A model generated the notes under the pieces. That model searched no databases, was not told where the DNA came from, and saw only the letters and a program-made list of their open reading frames with translations. Of a stretch of DNA of 64,000 nt, positions 1 through 6,475 are shown in pieces. The stretch comes from Enterococcus durans NBRC 100479 = LMG 10746 (lineage in GTDB: Bacteria > Bacillota > Bacilli > Lactobacillales > Enterococcaceae), in the NCBI RefSeq assembly GCF_001544215.1, contig NZ_BCQB01000002.1, positions 1 through 64,000 on the forward strand. Reading direction: 5' to 3'. The translations under genes and the position numbers were made by a program. The stretch's first letter is position 1; each line of letters opens with the position of its first letter.

Positions 1-47
1 CTTTTTCTTTGGAAATTCTCAAATTTTTCTTAACTTTGAGAAACAAT

Positions 48-76
48 TTGGTTTTAGAAACAAAGAACGGTATACT
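48..76 (+). promoter_or_regulatory. sigma-A type promoter of uppP
   Basis: A TTGGTT -35 (48-53) and a TATACT -10 (71-76) are separated by 17 bases, about 35 bases before the uppP start. An inverted repeat TTCTCAAA/TTTGAGAA lies just upstream (about 16-43) and may be the end of the previous transcript or an operator. Seen by eye only. Confidence 0.55.
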
Positions 77-111
77 AAATGATGTATTTTTATTTGGGAA
101 GGAAGGAAACT

Positions 112-945
112 ATGTTTTTTGCAAATATCATTAAAGCAGCGATTCTTGGTATTATCGAAGGGATTACTGAATGGCTGCCGATCAGTAGTACTGGTCATTT
201 GATTCTGGCCGATCAGTTTATCAAACTGGATGCTAGCACACAGTTCATGTCGATGTTCAATGTCGTGATCCAATTAGGAGCGATCTTGGCAGTCGTCGTG
301 TTATATTTCCACAAGTTAAATCCCTTTTCACCAAGCAAGACAACAATTGAAAAAAAGGATACATGGACTCTTTGGTTTAAAGTCGTTGTCGCTTGTATCC
401 CTGCTATTATTATTGGTCTTCCATTAGATGATTGGTTAGAAGAACATTTCCATAAATTCTTGCCAGTAGCAATCGTTTTGATTGTTTACGGGATTGCCTT
501 TATCATTGTGGAAAAAAGAAATAAAACGAAAAAACCGCGTTGGACCACCCTTAACGACTTTACTTACCAAGCAGCATTGTTAGTTGGATTATTCCAAGTA
601 CTAGCACTAGTGCCTGGCACTTCACGTTCTGGGGCAACGATCCTAGGAGCTATTTTGATTGGCGCTTCAAGATTTGTCGCAACTGAGTTCTCATTCTTCT
701 TAGGTATACCGGTAATGTTCGGTGCAAGTGGTTTGAAGATCGTCAAATATCTTGCTGAAGGAAATTCTTTCAAAACAGAAGAAACGATCGTCCTACTTGT
801 AGGTACTTTAGTTTCATTTATTGTTTCAGTATTAGCTATCAAATTCTTATTGAATTACTTGAAGAAAAATGACTTTACTGCTTTCGGTTGGTACCGAATC
901 ATTTTAGGCGTTATTTTGATTGGATACTGGTTCATTGCCATGTAG
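112..945 (+). CDS. uppP: undecaprenyl-diphosphatase UppP (BacA family)
   Basis: Integral membrane enzyme that dephosphorylates undecaprenyl pyrophosphate to recycle the lipid carrier of peptidoglycan and wall polymers; overexpression of the family gives bacitracin resistance. The 277-aa product has the two family signatures: the [14 protein letters not shown] block near residues 16-29 and PGTSRSGAT near residue 170, with about eight hydrophobic segments. A frame opens earlier, at 79, but the ATG at 112 is chosen because GGAAGGAAAC lies just before it and the protein then begins directly with the first membrane segment, as in the family. It is monocistronic, with its own promoter and a hairpin terminator after it. 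Confidence 0.96.
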   Translation: MFFANIIKAAILGIIEGITEWLPISSTGHLILADQFIKLDASTQFMSMFNVVIQLGAILAVVVLYFHKLNPFSPSKTTIEKKDTWTLWFKVVVACIPAIIIGLPLDDWLEEHFHKFLPVAIVLIVYGIAFIIVEKRNKTKKPRWTTLNDFTYQAALLVGLFQVLALVPGTSRSGATILGAILIGASRFVATEFSFFLGIPVMFGASGLKIVKYLAEGNSFKTEETIVLLVGTLVSFIVSVLAIKFLLNYLKKNDFTAFGWYRIILGVILIGYWFIAM

Positions 946-1020
946 TAGCCTCTCATGAATAAGCAGATATTTCTCTGCTTTTAGAATCAGGTATTACCTA
1001 TTCAACTATATCTTTTAAAT

Positions 1021-1070
1021 CGGCTTATCAGAAAATAGTTTTCACTATTTCCGAGATAAGCCGGTTTATT
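1021..1070 (+). terminator. rho-independent terminator of uppP
   Basis: The arms CGGCTTATC (1021-1029) and GATAAGCCG (1055-1063) flank an inner AAATAG/CTATTT stem and are followed by GTTTATTTTTA. Confidence 0.75.
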
Positions 1071-1083
1071 TTTACTCTCATAT

Positions 1084-1098
1084 TTATAATAATTATAA
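1084..1098. promoter_or_regulatory. PerR-type operator (perfect 7-1-7 palindrome)
   Basis: TTATAATAATTATAA matches the known PerR box TTATAATNATTATAA at every defined position. It lies 123 bases before the metal ATPase start. The region is AT-rich, so chance cannot be excluded. Iron-efflux P1B-4 ATPases such as PfeT of Bacillus are known PerR targets, which makes the match meaningful. Confidence 0.6.
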
Positions 1099-1132
1099 TT
1101 TAAATTTGATAAATTAACGGATCATAGCTAAT

Positions 1133-1147
1133 TGATAACCATTATCG
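1133..1147. promoter_or_regulatory. Fur-like operator
   Basis: TGATAACCATTATCG matches the Fur box TGATAATNATTATCA at all but two positions (the inner T and the last A). It lies between the PerR-like box and the promoter of the ATPase gene. A looser TAATTGATAA/TTATCAATTA inverted repeat spans about 1130-1176. Confidence 0.55.
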
Positions 1148-1167
1148 TTCTCAATTAGCTAATTTTA

Positions 1168-1197
1168 TTATCAATTAGATCCATTATATGTTATATT
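1168..1197 (+). promoter_or_regulatory. possible promoter of the P1B ATPase gene
   Basis: TTATCA (1168-1173) and TATATT (1192-1197) have an 18-base spacer and sit just upstream of the strong RBS AAGGAGGG. The -35 is weak, as expected of a regulated promoter, but other AT-rich hexamers nearby could serve. Confidence 0.35.
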
Positions 1198-1220
1198 GAT
1201 TTTGCAAAGGAGGGAGAACA

Positions 1221-3140
1221 ATGAACAAGATAAAATACAATCCATTTATGTTAGCAATCGCTTGTCTTTTACTAATGGTTACAGGTTGGCTTTCCTATCA
1301 CTTTATTGCTAGTCTGGCACCATATCTTTACCTAAGTGCCATTATTGTCGGTGGGTTCAAGCAAACACGAGAAGGTCTCTTAGAGCTATGGAATGACCGA
1401 ACATTGAATGTGGATCTATTGATGGCTCTTGCTGCCATTGGTGCTTGCTTGATCGGTAACTTTTTTGAAGGAGCCATGCTGACATTCATCTTCTGTCTCA
1501 GTGGTGCATTAGAAGAATATACTACAAGTAAGAGTCAAAAAGAGATCACTGCTTTGATGAATATCCAACCGCGGATCGCACAACGTTTGACCGATTCGGG
1601 TGAGATCCAAGAAACAGGAATCGAAAACTTGTCTATTGGTGATCGCGTATTTGTCGCAAAAGGCGCTACGATCCCTATCGACGGCCTATTAGAAAGCCCA
1701 CGAGCAATAATCGATGAAGCAACGATCAGCGGTGAATCGATTCCAGTAGAAAAAGTTTTTCAAGATGAAGTTTTAGCGGGTACATTAAATCAAGGCAATC
1801 CTCTAACTATCTCTGTCACAAAGAAAAGTGACGATACCGTTTTTGCTAAAATCATCAAACTAGTCGAAGCAGCACAAAATACACCAACTAAAACTGCCTC
1901 CTTCATTTCACGTATCGAAAATACGTATGTCAAACTAGTCTTGTTGATTGTCCCTTTGATGATCGCCATTTCTTATTTTATTTTCGGTTGGAGTTTTCAA
2001 GAAAGCTTTTATCGTGGGATGGTGTTAATAGTCGTTGCCTCCCCTTGCGCCCTTGTAGCATCAGCCACACCAGCTACCTTAGCCGCTCTGTCTAACTCGG
2101 CTAAAAAAGGCGTATTGATAAAAGGCGGCATCTATTTAGAACAGTTAGCTGAGTTAAAAGCAATCGCTTTTGATAAAACTGGTACGTTGACCAAAGGCAA
2201 ACCAGTTGTCACAGATAGTTACTTTTTTGCAGAAAAAGAGCTTTCTCAACAACTCCTTGTTTCAATGGAGAAAAAGACCACTCACCCATTGGCCCAAGCA
2301 ATCGTCACTCATTTCGATTTGGAACTGCCACAAGATATACAGCAACTGTCCATTGAAGAAATCACAGGTTTGGGTCTCCAAACCATCTATCAAAATGAAC
2401 ATTGGGCTGTTGGCAAATTAAATAAATCAGCTCTTTCTTCCGAAGATGTAGACAAAATTAAAACGATCCAGCAGTTAGAGGAACAAGGAAAAACAGTGAT
2501 TGCTCTGACTAAAAACGATCAATTGATGGCGGTGCTCGGTTTACTAGACGTACCAAAAGAAAATGCGAGTGAAGCAATCGCCTACTTCCGTTCACAAAAG
2601 ATCCATACTAGCATGATAACTGGTGACAATGAAGGTACTGCAAAGGCAATTGCCTCTCAAGTCGGAATCGACTCTTTCTATGCGAATTCTACACCCGCTG
2701 AAAAAACAGCCTATATCCAAACTGAAAAAGAAAAATACCAGACAAATGCGATGGTTGGAGATGGAGTGAATGATGCGCCTGCACTTGCTACTGCGTCTTT
2801 AGGGATCGCCATGGGCCAAGGAACAGATGCAGCGATGGAGATTGCGGATATCGTATTGGTCCATAACGCCTTAGATAAGTTAGTCTATGCACACCAGTTG
2901 TCCTTAAAAATGAAAAAGATCATCAAACAAAATATCATTTTCTCCATTGCGGTGATCTGCTTGTTGATTTTATCTAATTTTTTCCAATTCCTGACGCTAC
3001 CCTTTGGCGTGATTGGGCATGAAGGTAGTACGATCTTGGTCATACTGAATGGACTACGCTTATTAAAACCGTTAAAGGAGTCGAAAGAAGCTACCACTCG
3101 TTGTGCAAATTGTCCTTTATATAAGGTTCACCTAACTTGA
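1221..3140 (+). CDS. P1B-4 type heavy-metal ATPase (probable Fe(II)/Co(II) efflux)
   Basis: ATP-driven transition-metal exporter of 639 aa. It carries the actuator motif SGES, the phosphorylation motif DKTGTLT, the P1B-specific THPL in the nucleotide domain, and GDGVNDAPAL. The membrane metal site reads SPC (VASPCALVA) rather than CPC, and the last helix carries HEGST; both are the signature of the P1B-4 subgroup (CoaT, PfeT, FrvA), which moves Fe(II) or Co(II) out. There is no N-terminal HMA metal-binding domain. The C-terminal tail instead has a CANC (CxxC) pair near residue 629, a plausible extra metal ligand. AAGGAGGG sets the ATG at 1221. PerR-like and Fur-like boxes upstream support a role in iron or peroxide stress. 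Automatic tools may call it CadA; the SPC and HEGST motifs argue against cadmium as main substrate. Confidence 0.85.
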   Translation: MNKIKYNPFMLAIACLLLMVTGWLSYHFIASLAPYLYLSAIIVGGFKQTREGLLELWNDRTLNVDLLMALAAIGACLIGNFFEGAMLTFIFCLSGALEEYTTSKSQKEITALMNIQPRIAQRLTDSGEIQETGIENLSIGDRVFVAKGATIPIDGLLESPRAIIDEATISGESIPVEKVFQDEVLAGTLNQGNPLTISVTKKSDDTVFAKIIKLVEAAQNTPTKTASFISRIENTYVKLVLLIVPLMIAISYFIFGWSFQESFYRGMVLIVVASPCALVASATPATLAALSNSAKKGVLIKGGIYLEQLAELKAIAFDKTGTLTKGKPVVTDSYFFAEKELSQQLLVSMEKKTTHPLAQAIVTHFDLELPQDIQQLSIEEITGLGLQTIYQNEHWAVGKLNKSALSSEDVDKIKTIQQLEEQGKTVIALTKNDQLMAVLGLLDVPKENASEAIAYFRSQKIHTSMITGDNEGTAKAIASQVGIDSFYANSTPAEKTAYIQTEKEKYQTNAMVGDGVNDAPALATASLGIAMGQGTDAAMEIADIVLVHNALDKLVYAHQLSLKMKKIIKQNIIFSIAVICLLILSNFFQFLTLPFGVIGHEGSTILVILNGLRLLKPLKESKEATTRCANCPLYKVHLT

Positions 3141-3222
3141 TCAGCCTATTATTACCTCCTTCCCTTTTGTCCGATATAAAAAAATGATATGATGGATTGA
3201 AGGAAAGTGAGGTTCTTTATTT

Positions 3223-3678
3223 ATGGAAAGTTGGCTTTTTTTAGGACTGATCATGCTCGTCGCATTATTAGCTAAAAATCAAAGTTTGATCATCGCCACA
3301 GGCTTTGTTCTGTTACTCAAGTTACTTCCCTCATCAAAGTTAATCTTGACTTGGCTCCAAGGGAAAGGGATCAATATTGGCGTTACGATCATTACGGCTG
3401 CAATTTTAGTTCCTATCGCTACTGGGGAGATCAGTTTAAAAGATTTGTTAGATGCATTTAAATCACCGATGGGCTGGGTTGCCATCTTTTGTGGCGGTTT
3501 GGTAGCAGTCCTTTCATCAAAAGGAGTTGGACTGATTGCTTCTGATCCGCAGATTACTGTAGCCTTAGTCTTCGGTACGATCTTAGGTGTTGTTTTTTTA
3601 AAAGGGATTGCCGCAGGTCCAGTAATTGCTTCTGGGATTGCCTACTGTATCCTGCAATTGTTTGCATTTGGGAAATAG
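3223..3678 (+). CDS. UPF0756 (DUF441) membrane protein
   Basis: A 151-aa very hydrophobic protein with four or five predicted membrane helices and the Gly/Ala-rich core of the UPF0756 family (YtwI-like) of Firmicutes, whose function is unknown. The near-identity in length and the recurrent AKNQSL and KGKGIN-like stretches suggest a complete copy. GGAAAGTGAGG precedes the ATG and a TATGAT -10 lies at 3188-3193, so it is probably transcribed separately from the ATPase gene 80 bases upstream. Confidence 0.85.
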   Translation: MESWLFLGLIMLVALLAKNQSLIIATGFVLLLKLLPSSKLILTWLQGKGINIGVTIITAAILVPIATGEISLKDLLDAFKSPMGWVAIFCGGLVAVLSSKGVGLIASDPQITVALVFGTILGVVFLKGIAAGPVIASGIAYCILQLFAFGK

Positions 3679-3719
3679 CTATTTTTAAAGTGTTTTGGCT
3701 GAGTGATTCCAGCTGTTCG

Positions 3720-3728
3720 TGCTATAAT
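3720..3728 (+). promoter_or_regulatory. extended -10 promoter of the 42-aa gene
   Basis: TGCTATAAT is a perfect extended -10 (TGN + TATAAT) 17 bases before the ATG at 3746. No strong -35 is visible, which an extended -10 can tolerate. The short leader leaves room for the GAGGTG RBS only. Confidence 0.5.
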
Positions 3729-3745
3729 TATTCTGAGGTGATTAC

Positions 3746-3874
3746 ATGTTAGAAAAATTAAGATATTTTTTCGGTACGATTGGCTGGTTTTTGTTAGCTA
3801 TTTTATTGATTTTAGGATTAGCTTATCTCCTATTCCCCGATTTGATCCAAAATGTATTTAATACCTATTTTTAG
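3746..3874 (+). CDS. 42-aa single-pass membrane microprotein, unknown function
   Basis: A short open frame with GAGGTG five bases before its ATG, an extended -10 promoter in front and a strong terminator behind, so it is a complete tiny transcription unit. The product starts MLEKLRYFFGTIGW, has one uninterrupted hydrophobic helix (about residues 12-30, rich in Leu/Ile/Ala) and a short polar tail ending NTYF. Lys4 and Arg6 before the helix suggest the N-terminus stays in the cytoplasm. No family is recognised. The dedicated promoter, RBS and terminator favour a real gene over a chance frame. It could be a regulator of a membrane protein or a toxin-like peptide; neither is shown. Confidence 0.6.
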   Translation: MLEKLRYFFGTIGWFLLAILLILGLAYLLFPDLIQNVFNTYF

Positions 3875-3943
3875 CTTGTCAGCTGTTGGGCAGTTATGAC
3901 GTGTATGCTATTTTTATTCTTTCTATCAAACAGACAAATTGCA

Positions 3944-3988
3944 AAAAACTACTAGACATGATAAAAATTCTGTCTGGTAGTTTTTTTT
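3944..3988 (+). terminator. rho-independent terminator after the 42-aa gene
   Basis: ACTACTAGACA (3948-3958) pairs with TGTCTGGTAGT (3971-3981) with one G-T pair, followed by eight T residues. Confidence 0.85.
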
Positions 3989-4144
3989 ATACTTTTTGCT
4001 AAATGCGAGAGGCGTTAGAGAACAAATTGTTGTTTCTTTTTGCCTCCTTCTTCTTTTTTTTGTTATACTAGACTGCAGAACAACTTTATTTCTTATTATG
4101 TAAAGGTTTGTTCCTATGTTTCAGCTATAGAAAGGAAGACGCTC

Positions 4145-4414
4145 ATGGAAACTTTTGAAGGTCTTTTAATTGATACGTATGTTTTACAAGAGCAACCAAT
4201 GATGTTGACTGGGTTGAATCTTCAGCTTGAAGATCGAGTGATCAATGGTCTTTTGAAGGATCGTTATCTTGCGAAATATATTTTACGCTTGCCATTAAAC
4301 AAATATGTTTTAGAAGTTAGCGGAAAATGGAATCGCCGTAATCAATTAGTCATCAAAAAAATGATGATCAAAAATATCGATGAATATATTAAAATTATCG
4401 GCACTCCAGAATAA
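4145..4414 (+). CDS. hypothetical protein, 89 aa
   Basis: The frame can be read from 4040, but GAAAGGAAG at 4131-4139 selects the ATG at 4145. The soluble 89-aa product begins METFEGLLIDTYVLQEQPMM and is mostly beta-strand-like with alternating hydrophobic residues, then a basic stretch (NRRNQLVIKKMMIKN). No signal peptide or membrane segment is present. I do not recognise the family. It sits between two terminators and before rpsT, so it is probably its own transcription unit. Codon use resembles the neighbours, so transfer is not suggested. Confidence 0.65.
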   Translation: METFEGLLIDTYVLQEQPMMLTGLNLQLEDRVINGLLKDRYLAKYILRLPLNKYVLEVSGKWNRRNQLVIKKMMIKNIDEYIKIIGTPE

Positions 4415-4548
4415 TACCAGTAATGCCAACGGTTACAGGTTATAAAATAACTTTAGTATGGTATCGTTCTAATTCCTTTATCAACAAGGTTCGTATCCCT
4501 TTTCAAAAAAAGCTTTGCAAACGATTATCCTTGTTATATAATGTTTTG

Positions 4549-4637
4549 GTACCAAACAGTCCCATTCAAATTTTGTTTAAAAAGATAATCTTATCTCGTT
4601 TGGTTGAACGCTATTGTCTCCCACAATAGCGTTTTTT
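4549..4637 (+). ncRNA. candidate small RNA between the 89-aa gene and rpsT
   Basis: A promoter-like pair TTGCAA (4515-4520) and TATAAT (4537-4542) with a 16-base spacer is followed about 65 bases later by a strong terminator: AACGCTATTGT (4607-4617) and ACAATAGCGTT (4623-4633) plus six T. Between them are a TTTGGTACCAAA palindrome and an AGATAA/TTATCT stem. No credible RBS or conserved frame is seen. The predicted transcript is about 85-90 nt. Alternatively the hairpin is only the terminator of the gene ending at 4414. Confidence 0.4.
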
Positions 4638-4723
4638 GGTTGTGCAACTCTTTCGTAACAGGCACCAATTTATTAAATCTTTCTTTCTTTTAGTGTTAAG
4701 GAAAAAAACTTGTCATGTTGATA

Positions 4724-4752
4724 TTGCAAAGATAGCATGATTTAGGTATAAT
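4724..4752 (+). promoter_or_regulatory. promoter of rpsT
   Basis: TTGCAA (4724-4729), a 17-base spacer and a consensus TATAAT (4747-4752). The leader to the start codon is about 54 bases. Confidence 0.75.
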
Positions 4753-4812
4753 AATGAATGTTGAATTATGCGGTAACACGCGTAAGAACTTATTTTATCG
4801 GAGGTGAAACTA

Positions 4813-5067
4813 ATGCCAAACATTGAATCTGCAATCAAACGTGTTCGTACAAGCGAAAACGCGAATGTAAAAAATTCATCTCAAACAAGCGCTATGCGTA
4901 CTGCAATCAAAAAATTTGAAGATGCTGTAGCTTCAGGTGCTGACAACGTAGATGCGTTATATAAAGAAGCTGTTAAAGCTGTTGATATGGCTGAATCAAA
5001 AGGTCTAATCCATAAAAACAAAGCTAACCGCGACAAATCTCGTTTAAGCAAAAAAATCGCTAAATAA
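4813..5067 (+). CDS. rpsT: 30S ribosomal protein S20
   Basis: Primary 16S rRNA-binding protein of the small subunit. The 84-aa product starts [17 protein letters not shown] and ends in the basic tail [18 protein letters not shown], both diagnostic of S20. An in-frame GTG at 4804 is part of the GGAGGTGAAAC RBS itself, so the ATG at 4813 is the start. Monocistronic, with a consensus promoter and a short GC-rich terminator. It faces holA, as in many Firmicutes where the two are adjacent and convergent. Confidence 0.98.
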   Translation: MPNIESAIKRVRTSENANVKNSSQTSAMRTAIKKFEDAVASGADNVDALYKEAVKAVDMAESKGLIHKNKANRDKSRLSKKIAK

Positions 5068-5070
5068 GGA

Positions 5071-5097
5071 AATCGGCTGCGGCCGGTTTTTTTATTT
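5071..5097 (+). terminator. terminator of rpsT
   Basis: AATCGGC (5071-5077), loop TGCG and GCCGGTT (5082-5088), followed by a T-rich tract, three bases after the rpsT stop. Confidence 0.85.
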
Positions 5098-5112
5098 TAT
5101 CAAAATAAGCAA

Positions 5113-5286
5113 GAGGCTGGGACAGAAGTGTTCAACTCCGAGAAATAAGAAGAAATTAATGAAAATTGCTTTTCAAATTTTTGTGAATTTCGGCTTATTT
5201 AAGAAGGAGTTGCTTCTGCTCCCACCGTTTATTCATTTTTAGAGGCTGGGACAAAATTGTTTCTTACTTCTGTCCCACGCTCTTTT
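5113..5286 (+). repeat. enterococcal 3'-end hairpin-terminator repeat, copy A
   Basis: About 170 bp. It opens with GAGGCTGGGACAGAAGTG, continues as a long imperfect hairpin (CAACTCC at about 5143 pairs with GGAGTTG at about 5205; AATAAG pairs with CTTATT inside), and ends with a second hairpin AGAGGCTGGGACAAAA...CTGTCCCACGCTCTTTT. Copies B (33195-33364) and C (58818-58989) match it closely on the minus strand; decayed relatives lie at 41454-41606 and 14333-14460. Here it reads in the direction of rpsT. Confidence 0.8.
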
Positions 5287-5378
5287 CTCTCCAATTCCTC
5301 AAACCTAAACGACTTTTGTCTCGACCTCTTCGATTGACTCGATTTCCTTCATAAAAACCAAAGCCCGCCTATTTTCTT

Positions 5379-6410
5379 TTATCGTTTCAATAATTCCCCT
5401 GTCCGTAATACAAAAAGTTGAAAGCTTAATTCTTTTTCGATCTTTCCACTTTTGATTTCATAATCCATTTCCACCAATTCATCAAATAACCTTCTCAGGG
5501 TTTGTTCATCAAATTTCCGTACCTCTTGCATCGCCAATTTTACTCGATAAGGATGGATCTTCAATGTTTCAGCGATGTTCGCTTGCTGATAACCTATCTT
5601 TACTAAGAATTTTGTTTGTAAGAACAAACGTATCTGGGAAAGAAGAATCGCATTGATTTTGATTGTTTCCTCCCCCTGAGTCACTAAGTCTTGAAAAAGT
5701 CGCAATGCCTGTTCCGTACGGCCAGATAAGATATATTGCGTCATGTCGAACAAATTGTGTTCTAATGTTTTTGGCACTAATTGTTCAATTTCTTTAACAG
5801 TGATTACTTCTTGTTCTTGCCCATAAAGTAAGATTTTTTGTAATTCTCGCATCATCTTCGACAAATCAAGGTCCGTTAGCCGCAAAAATAAATCGATGGC
5901 TTGTCGATCCATCTTGATTTCCGAATTCTCTAATGTATTCAATAAATACTGTCGCACTGCTTTTTCATCTAATTGTTTTACATCAATTGTGATTGCTGTT
6001 TTCTTTAACTGTTTCGTCACTTTTTTACGTTCATCTAACTTTTCATAAGGGGCAAAGATGACTAATACAGTTGTTTCTAATGGCTCTTTCAGATAATTCA
6101 CTAATAGGTCCGTATTTTGATCGATGCCATTCGTTCCTTTTTCTCCAGTTAAAAAATAGGGATTTTCAACAAAAACCAACCGTTGATCCCCAAAAAAAGG
6201 CAAGGTTTCAGCTTCAGCGATGACCTCATCAATACTTGAATTTTCCATATCGAAACTCAAAAAATTCAGATCATCTTCTCCATCAATTTTTATTTTTTTC
6301 AGGATTTCAGTTCTCACTTGATCTTGTAAAAATTTTTCTGTACCTAAGACAAGATAACAAGGAGCAAGCTTTTCTTTTCGGATTTTTTGTAAATCTGCTT
6401 GGATACTCAT
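5379..6410 (-). CDS. holA: DNA polymerase III delta subunit
   Basis: Clamp-loader subunit that opens the beta sliding clamp during replication. The 343-aa product has the N-terminal AAA-like fold start PCYLVLGTEKFLQDQV and the C-terminal helical domain with AETLKIHPYRVK typical of Firmicute HolA. A GTG-start reading from 6422 is possible, but the ATG at 6410 starts with MSIQADLQKIRK as family members do. It follows comEC after about 65 bases, the usual Firmicute order comEC-holA, and converges on rpsT. Confidence 0.93.
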   Translation of the reverse strand: MSIQADLQKIRKEKLAPCYLVLGTEKFLQDQVRTEILKKIKIDGEDDLNFLSFDMENSSIDEVIAEAETLPFFGDQRLVFVENPYFLTGEKGTNGIDQNTDLLVNYLKEPLETTVLVIFAPYEKLDERKKVTKQLKKTAITIDVKQLDEKAVRQYLLNTLENSEIKMDRQAIDLFLRLTDLDLSKMMRELQKILLYGQEQEVITVKEIEQLVPKTLEHNLFDMTQYILSGRTEQALRLFQDLVTQGEETIKINAILLSQIRLFLQTKFLVKIGYQQANIAETLKIHPYRVKLAMQEVRKFDEQTLRRLFDELVEMDYEIKSGKIEKELSFQLFVLRTGELLKR

Positions 6411-6475
6411 CTCACTCACCACTTTCCAATTTATCCTACCATGTGCGCGAATGAAATGCTAGTCCAGCATTGTTC

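Noticed and set aside
1221-3140. Calling the P-type ATPase a cadmium exporter (CadA)
   Set aside because: The membrane motif is SPC with HEGST, not CPC, and there is no N-terminal HMA domain.
4423-4629. 68-codon plus-strand frame after the 89-aa gene
   Set aside because: No RBS, no recognisable product, and it overlaps the candidate RNA promoter and terminator.
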